The notes beneath the pieces are model-generated. The model saw only the letters and a program-made list of their open reading frames with translations, was not told the DNA's origin and did no database searches. Below, piece after piece: positions 59,014-64,000 of a stretch of 64,000 nucleotides of DNA. Made by a program: the position numbers and the translations under genes. The DNA is taken from contig JAZKHY010000015.1 of assembly GCA_040385105.1 (NCBI GenBank), forward strand, positions 1-64,000, in the 5' to 3' direction. This stretch comes from JACMQX01 sp040385105 (GTDB lineage Bacteria > Pseudomonadota > Gammaproteobacteria > Burkholderiales > Burkholderiaceae_C). Numbering within the stretch: the stretch's first letter is position 1; the number at the start of each line of letters is the position of its first letter.

Positions 59014-59784
59014 ATGGACCGTTTGAGGATTGGCATCAGCGCCTGCTTCTTCCACCCGGACGAAGGGCGCAAGGCGGCACCCAGCAAGACGCTGCAGTGG
59101 ATCGAGCAGTCCACCGCGCATTGGGTCATGTCGCAGGGCGCGCTGCCGTTCATGGTGCCGGCGCCCAGCGGTGACACCTTTCGCGGAGATATCAATCTCG
59201 CAGACTATGCCAACTCACTCGATGGCCTGGTGATGCACGGCGGCGCCGATGTCTGGCCCGGCAGCTATGGCGAGGAGCCGCTGCGCCCCGAATGGAACGG
59301 CGACCGCGTGCGCGACGAATACGAGATCGCGCTGGTGCAGGCCTTCGTTGCGGCGGGCAAGCCGGTGTTCGGCATCTGCCGCGGCCTGCAGCTGATCAAC
59401 GTGGCGCATGGCGGCACGCTGTACCAGGACATCGCCACCCAGAAGCCCGGCGCACGCATGCACCGCGACGCTGCTGCCTACGACCTGAACTTCCACCAGG
59501 TGGACATCCTGCCGGGCACACGCATGGCCAGCCTGCTTGGCACGCAGCGCCACACCATCAACAGCGTGCACCACCAGGGCATCAAGGACCTGGCGGCAGG
59601 CTTTGCGGTGGAAGCGGTGTCGCCGGATGATGGCGTGATCGAGGCCGTCCGCTGCACCACCGGCCCGTGGATCAGCGCCGTGCAATGGCATCCCGAGTTC
59701 CACCGGCCGCAGCTCGGCGTGGTGGACGACTCACCCTTGTTGAACGATTTCCTGGAAGCGGCGCAAGCCGCCCGCAACGCATGA
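59014..59784 (+). CDS. Gamma-glutamyl hydrolase (PuuD-like, class I amidotransferase fold)
   Basis: A 256-aa peptidase_C26-type enzyme. Nucleophile Cys is in FGICRGLQLIN, and the catalytic His-Glu in WHPEFH. HGGADVWPGSYGE and NSVHHQGIKDLA are typical of PuuD proteins, which free the carboxylate from gamma-glutamyl-GABA. It would remove glutamate at the end of the pathway, regenerating the carrier. It begins 2 nt after the Fe-ADH stop and overlaps the ALDH gene by 4 bp. Confidence 0.88.
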   Translation: MDRLRIGISACFFHPDEGRKAAPSKTLQWIEQSTAHWVMSQGALPFMVPAPSGDTFRGDINLADYANSLDGLVMHGGADVWPGSYGEEPLRPEWNGDRVRDEYEIALVQAFVAAGKPVFGICRGLQLINVAHGGTLYQDIATQKPGARMHRDAAAYDLNFHQVDILPGTRMASLLGTQRHTINSVHHQGIKDLAAGFAVEAVSPDDGVIEAVRCTTGPWISAVQWHPEFHRPQLGVVDDSPLLNDFLEAAQAARNA

Positions 59785-61157
59785 ACCAGCTTGAAGTAAC
59801 CAACCCCGCAACCGGCGAAACCATTGCCCGGCTGCCCGCCGACGACGAATCCAGCGTTGCCGCCAAAGCCGCGAAGGCCCGCGCTGCGCAGCCTGCCTGG
59901 GCGGCACTGCCGCTCGCAGAACGCAAGGCCTGCATCACGAAGTTCCGCGCGGGCGTGGTCCGCGACCTTGAATCGCTGGCCCTCACGATGACACGCGAGA
60001 CCGGCAAGCCCGTCAAGATGTCGCGCAATGAGCTCAATGGCCTGCTGCCGCGCATCGACTTCTTCCTGCAGGAAGCCGATGCAACGCTCGGCTCTGAAAC
60101 CGTCTTCAGTGACGGCGGCATGACCGAGCAGATCCAGCATGCACCGCTGGGTGTGGTGGCCAACATCTCGGCCTGGAACTACCCCTGGTTCGTCGGCTGC
60201 AATGTCATCATTCCGGCGCTGCTGGCGGGCAATTCCGTGCTGTACAAGCCATCCGAGTATGCGGCGATGACGGGCCTTGAAATCGTGCGCCTGTTGCATG
60301 AGGCGGGAGTACCGGCAGACGTCATGGCCTGCCTCGTTGGCGCGGGACCGGTTGGCGCGGCCCTGCTGGCGCAGGACGTGGACGGCGTGTTCTTCACCGG
60401 CTCCGTTGCCACCGGCCAGCGCATCGCGCAGGCGGTGGGCAACCGCTTCATCAAGCTGCAGCTGGAGCTCGGCGGCAAGGACCCGACCTATGTGTGCGAA
60501 GACGCGGACCCGAAGGCCGCAGCCGAGTCGCTGGCCGATGGCGCGATGTACAACACCGGCCAGAGCTGCTGCTCGGTGGAGCGCATCTATGTGCATGAAA
60601 AAATCCATGACGCTTTCGTCGCGGCCTTTGTCGACACGGTCAAGACCTTCAGGCGCGGCAGTCCCGAAAGCGAGGACACCTACATCGGCGCCATCACCCG
60701 CGCGCCGCAACTGGAAGTGCTCGATGCGCAGGTCAGGGATGCCGTCGCCAAGGGCGCGACGCTGCTGGCCGGTGGCTCACGCGGCCCCGGCCCGGGCAAC
60801 TGGTTCGACGCCACAGTGTTGAGCCATGTGAACCACGGCATGGAACTGATGCGGGAAGAAAGCTTCGGCCCGATCATCGGCATCCAGAAGGTCGGCGGCG
60901 ACGAAGAGGCCGTGACGCTGATGAACGACACGCGCTATGGCCTGACAGCAGGTGTCTACACGCCCGACGAGGCGCGCGCGCGCAAGCTGCTCGCGCAGGT
61001 CAATGCCGGCAGCGTGTACTGGAACTGCTGCGACCGCGTGAGCCCGCGCCTGCCCTGGAGTGGCTATGGCGACTCGGGCGTGGGCCTCACGCTGTCGAAG
61101 TACGGCATTCAGGCGTTCACGCGCACGAAGGCCTGGCATTTGCGAAAGGCTGGCTGA
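59781..61157 (+). CDS. Aldehyde dehydrogenase
   Basis: A 458-aa NAD(P)-dependent aldehyde dehydrogenase. It shows ISAWNYPWF, KPSEYAAMTG, FFTGSVATGQRIA, the catalytic Glu in LELGGKDP and the Cys in NTGQSCCSVERIYV; ESFGPIIGI follows. It is similar in style to betaine-aldehyde/gamma-glutamyl-aminoaldehyde dehydrogenases. In context it should oxidise the aldehyde made by the Fe-ADH before the gamma-glutamyl hydrolase acts. Confidence 0.88.
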   Translation: MNQLEVTNPATGETIARLPADDESSVAAKAAKARAAQPAWAALPLAERKACITKFRAGVVRDLESLALTMTRETGKPVKMSRNELNGLLPRIDFFLQEADATLGSETVFSDGGMTEQIQHAPLGVVANISAWNYPWFVGCNVIIPALLAGNSVLYKPSEYAAMTGLEIVRLLHEAGVPADVMACLVGAGPVGAALLAQDVDGVFFTGSVATGQRIAQAVGNRFIKLQLELGGKDPTYVCEDADPKAAAESLADGAMYNTGQSCCSVERIYVHEKIHDAFVAAFVDTVKTFRRGSPESEDTYIGAITRAPQLEVLDAQVRDAVAKGATLLAGGSRGPGPGNWFDATVLSHVNHGMELMREESFGPIIGIQKVGGDEEAVTLMNDTRYGLTAGVYTPDEARARKLLAQVNAGSVYWNCCDRVSPRLPWSGYGDSGVGLTLSKYGIQAFTRTKAWHLRKAG

Positions 61158-61211
61158 GCGGCTGCCCGATCAGCCCGGCCCGCCCAAACAGACCCTGCAA
61201 CCGCCCCCTCG

Positions 61212-61874
61212 ATGAAGCTCGCCCTCTTCGACCTGGACCACACACTGCTGTCGGGCGACAGCGACGTGCTCTGGTGCGAGTTCCTGATGGACCGTCGCGT
61301 GCTGGACCGCGCGGAGTTCGCGGCGCGCAATGCCGACATGGAAACGCGCTACAAGGCCGGCACCGTCGGCGTGCAGGAGTTCGCGGACTTCTACGTCGGC
61401 ACGCTGGCCGGCCGCACGCCGGCGCAGTGGGAGCCCCTGCGCCAGGAGTTCCTGGCGACCGTCATCGTGCCGCGCATACCGCAGGCCGCCTGCGACCTGG
61501 TGGACAGGCATCTTGACGGCGGCGAGCTCGTTGTCATGACCACCGCCACCAACCGGTTCATCACCGAACTCACGGCGATGTACTTCGGCATCGAGCACCT
61601 GCTGGCCACCGAGGCTGAGATCGTTGACGGCGTTTTTTCGGGCAAGGCCGCAGGCATGCTGAACATGCGCGAGGGCAAGGTCACCCGGCTGCACGAGTGG
61701 CTGGCTGCGCGGGGGCATGCGCTGAAGGCCTTCAGCAGCACGGCCTACAGCGACTCGATCAACGACCTGCCGCTGCTGTCTGCTGTGAACCGGCCTGTCG
61801 CGGTGGACCCGGATGCCAGGCTTGCGGATGAAGCGCGCAGGCGGCAATGGGCCGTGCTGGAACTGCAACGATAG
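61212..61874 (+). CDS. HAD-IB family hydrolase (SerB-like)
   Basis: A 220-aa HAD phosphatase. Motif I is FDLDHTLLSGDS, motif II TTATN, and motif IV YSDSINDLPLL; the helical cap between I and II is of C1 type. Homologues act on phosphoserine, histidinol phosphate or similar monoesters. It is 54 nt behind the ALDH gene on the same strand, so it may belong to the same transcript, but its part in the pathway is unclear. Confidence 0.83.
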   Translation: MKLALFDLDHTLLSGDSDVLWCEFLMDRRVLDRAEFAARNADMETRYKAGTVGVQEFADFYVGTLAGRTPAQWEPLRQEFLATVIVPRIPQAACDLVDRHLDGGELVVMTTATNRFITELTAMYFGIEHLLATEAEIVDGVFSGKAAGMLNMREGKVTRLHEWLAARGHALKAFSSTAYSDSINDLPLLSAVNRPVAVDPDARLADEARRRQWAVLELQR

Positions 61875-61884
61875 ACCGCAGGGA

Positions 61885-63066
61885 TCAGACTCCCACCACT
61901 GTTTTTGCAATCAACCCAAGCTGAATCTCCGCCGCGCCGCCAAATATGGTGTACGCCCTGCTATTGCAGTACTCAGGCAGCAGCAACTCGTCGAGCCGAT
62001 GATCGCCCGCCTCGTCACCCCCGGCGCCACCGCGCCAGCGCAGGCCGGCAGCGCCGAGTGCGTCCACACCCAACTCGCCGATGGTCTGCTTGAGCCGGCT
62101 GGCACGCAGCTTCAGGATTGACGATACGGGACCCGGGCTTTCGCCAGGCTTGACGCCGACCATAGTGCGCAACTCCAGCCATTCGAATGTATCAAGGTCC
62201 GACACAGTCTCGCCAAAGCGCCGAAGCAATCCCTCGCGGCGCTGCGCGCTTGCCCCCTCCAGCGCCATCGCCTCGGCAACACGCTTGAGCTGTGATCTCA
62301 GGCGCGGGCTGAAGATGCCTGCGCCGCGCTCAAATTCCAGCAGATACTTGGCGCACTCCCATCCGGCATTCTCTTCGCCAACGAGATTGGCCTTTGGGAC
62401 GCGAACGTTGTTGAAGTGAACTTCGTTCACATCATGGTCTCCGCCAATCGTGTCAATCCGGCGCACGGTGATACCAGGCGTTTTCATGTTGACCAGCAGG
62501 AAGCTGATGCCCTGCTGACGCTTGCCTTCATTGCTGGTTCGTACCAGCGCAAACATCCAGTTGGCGTGGTGCGCATGCGTCGTCCAGATCTTGGAGCCAT
62601 CGAGAAGGTAGTCGTCACCATCTGCCGTAGCCTTCAGCTTGAGCGAAGCAAGGTCTGAGCCTGCGTTGGGCTCCGAAAAACCCTGGCACCAGTAGTCGGT
62701 GCTTGAGAGGATGCGCGGCAGGAACTCCCGCTTTTGCGCGTCGGTGCCGAAGCGCAGAATGACCGGGCCCACCAGCCGCACACCCATGGGGTGAACCAGC
62801 GGGGCGCCCGCGAGCGCGCACTCGGTTTCAAAGATGAAGCGGTGCAGGGGCGACCAACCCGTGCCACCCCATTCCTTCGGCCACAGCGGCACAAGCCAGC
62901 CGCGTTCCTGCAAGGCTTTCTGCCATGGGCCGGAGACTTCAGGTTCCGGGTACATCGATGTGGTCTGGCGTTGACCGGCACGCATGTCATCCGTCAAATA
63001 CGTGGCAATGAAGGTGCGGACTTCGTCGCGGAAGGCCAGGTCTGCCGGCGTGAGGTCAAGGTTCAT
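61885..63066 (-). CDS. Acyl-CoA dehydrogenase 1
   Basis: A 393-aa FAD-dependent acyl-CoA dehydrogenase of the FadE/IpdE-like type. It has CQGFSEPNAGSDLASL and WTTHAHHANWMFALVRT in the FAD/substrate region. The C-terminal catalytic-loop area shows LLPEYCNSRAYTIFGGAAEIQ. It overlaps the next upstream gene, another acyl-CoA dehydrogenase, by 4 bp; such pairs often form heteromeric enzymes acting on steroid or branched acyl-CoA side chains. Confidence 0.88.
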   Translation of the reverse strand: MNLDLTPADLAFRDEVRTFIATYLTDDMRAGQRQTTSMYPEPEVSGPWQKALQERGWLVPLWPKEWGGTGWSPLHRFIFETECALAGAPLVHPMGVRLVGPVILRFGTDAQKREFLPRILSSTDYWCQGFSEPNAGSDLASLKLKATADGDDYLLDGSKIWTTHAHHANWMFALVRTSNEGKRQQGISFLLVNMKTPGITVRRIDTIGGDHDVNEVHFNNVRVPKANLVGEENAGWECAKYLLEFERGAGIFSPRLRSQLKRVAEAMALEGASAQRREGLLRRFGETVSDLDTFEWLELRTMVGVKPGESPGPVSSILKLRASRLKQTIGELGVDALGAAGLRWRGGAGGDEAGDHRLDELLLPEYCNSRAYTIFGGAAEIQLGLIAKTVVGV

Positions 63067-64000
63067 TGGGTGGCTCCAAGGGTCTGGCTATGGTTGAACG
63101 CGCCGCTGGCCAGTACCTTCCTGCCCAGGTCTTCAGCATGGGAGGCGCCATCGCCATCCATCTGCATGAAGGCCAGCAGCATGCGGAACGTCGCTGCTAC
63201 CGGAAGCTCCTCGCACACGCCCATGGCGCCGTGCAGCTGCACTGCTTCCTGCGAAACAAAGCGGGCCGCGCGCGCTGTCTTGCTCCTGGCCATGGCGGCG
63301 AAGTTCCGGGCCTGCGCCGGCTCGCTCTTCATACGCATCGCGGCCAGCTCGCAGCAGGCCTGGGCTTCCACGCATAGCACGGCCATCTCGGCGAGCCGGT
63401 GCTGCACGACCTGAAAGGATGAGAGCGACTGGCCGAATTGCTTGCGTTGCTGCGTGTACTGCATGGTCTGCTCGAGTACGGCCTGCATTGCCCCGGTCGC
63501 TTGCCAGCAATGTGCCACGATGCCCTCGGCCAGCACACGGTGCAGCACATCTGTCGCCTGTTCTGGTGTTCCGTTGCCAAGCAATGCTTCTGCTGGCAAT
63601 GCGGCGTCAAGGTGGATGTCTGCCGCCCGCGCGCCATCGCCCGTGTCATACGGCTCGACGCGGACTCCGTGGTGCCCGGGGTCCACCATGAACAGTAGCT
63701 CGCTGTCACCGGCCGCCAGCCTGGCAGACACAATCAGCATGTCCGCATCCGGCGCACCCGTTGCAAGCTGCTTGGTGCCCTTGATCTGCCACCCGTCGCC
63801 CACCTGTGTGGCGATGGTGCGGCGTTGCTCCCAGGGCAGCACATCACCGGGTTCGGCATGCGCCAGCGCAAGGCGCAGTTCTGCGGCGGCAACACGGGGC
63901 AGCCACTCCTGCTTCTGTGCAGGGCTACCTGAAAGTTCCAGCAGCCGCGCGGCCTGCAGCACGCACGCATGAAACGGTTCAACGACCAGGTGCCGGCCAA
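63063..64000 (-). CDS. Acyl-CoA dehydrogenase 2 (5' end outside window)
   Basis: About 312 codons are visible; the frame stays open to the last base of the window (GRHLVVEPF-type sequence at the edge), so the start lies beyond it. It shows ALAHAEPGDV, GTKQLATGAPDADMLIV, QYTQQRKQFGQSLSSFQVVQHRLAEM and AVQLHGAMGVCEELPV, all acyl-CoA dehydrogenase landmarks. It probably forms a complex with the downstream paralogue. Confidence 0.88.
   Translation of the reverse strand, partial: GRHLVVEPFHACVLQAARLLELSGSPAQKQEWLPRVAAAELRLALAHAEPGDVLPWEQRRTIATQVGDGWQIKGTKQLATGAPDADMLIVSARLAAGDSELLFMVDPGHHGVRVEPYDTGDGARAADIHLDAALPAEALLGNGTPEQATDVLHRVLAEGIVAHCWQATGAMQAVLEQTMQYTQQRKQFGQSLSSFQVVQHRLAEMAVLCVEAQACCELAAMRMKSEPAQARNFAAMARSKTARAARFVSQEAVQLHGAMGVCEELPVAATFRMLLAFMQMDGDGASHAEDLGRKVLASGAFNHSQTLGATQ

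Overview
The window is GC-rich, densely coding DNA from a betaproteobacterium. It looks most like Burkholderiales, probably Comamonadaceae. The basis is the amgK-rsmE / lptD-surA-rsmA neighbourhood, a Burkholderiales-style 2-aminoethylphosphonate (AEP) cluster, C/G-rich third codon positions and small GC-rich palindromic elements between genes. This taxonomic call is inference; no rRNA or tRNA gene is present. I see no insertion sequence, prophage or CRISPR array. Genes are packed into operons that often overlap by 4 bp.

Layout. 1-4.4 kb: two-component pair (regulator truncated by the window edge) followed by a D-amino-acid PLP enzyme and a RidA protein. 4.3-9.4 kb: DUF72, an M20 peptidase, a monoacylglycerol-lipase-like hydrolase, an MFS carrier and rsmE. 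9.4-15.2 kb: amgK, divergent from lptD-surA-rsmA. 15.2-18.9 kb: palindromic intergenic DNA, a secreted guanyl RNase with its barstar inhibitor, and malic enzyme. 19-23 kb: a receiver/nucleotide cyclase/Ser-Thr kinase fusion, then a rubrerythrin-rubredoxin-reductase operon whose 54-aa rubredoxin is easily missed. 23-29.3 kb: a membrane-stress-like set (SPFH, DUF4178, DUF350, membrane aminopropyltransferase, lipoprotein-like flavoprotein). 29.3-35 kb: speD-murU-pepP divergent from tkt-gap. 35.2-39.1 kb: a membrane adenylate cyclase, a CRP-like site, and an operon of a winged-helix-like protein, a COG2229-type small GTPase and three roadblock-type proteins, similar to actinobacterial conservons. 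39-43.5 kb: pirin, SlyD, ProQ and a subtilase with a GlyGly-CTERM-like tail.

43.4-61.9 kb is a phosphonate and amine catabolic island. The left arm (minus strand) has a GntR regulator, phosphonoacetate hydrolase (phnA), phosphonoacetaldehyde dehydrogenase (phnY), a PhnZ-like HD oxygenase, an EamA carrier and a sarcosine/dimethylglycine-dehydrogenase-like flavoprotein. The right arm (plus strand) has an AEP-type ABC importer and phnW. It then runs into a glutamine-synthetase-like ligase, a GNAT, an iron-type alcohol dehydrogenase, a gamma-glutamyl hydrolase, an aldehyde dehydrogenase and a HAD phosphatase. PhnW-PhnY-PhnA together turn AEP into acetate and phosphate. The genes after phnW fit a gamma-glutamylation route for an amino alcohol such as ethanolamine. 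Two acyl-CoA dehydrogenases, the second cut by the window end, close the window.

The strongest candidates for new biology are: the gamma-glutamyl module attached to the AEP operon; the orphan PhnZ-like oxygenase with a demethylating-type flavoenzyme; the cyclase/CRP-site/conservon-like operon; and the receiver-cyclase-kinase fusion.
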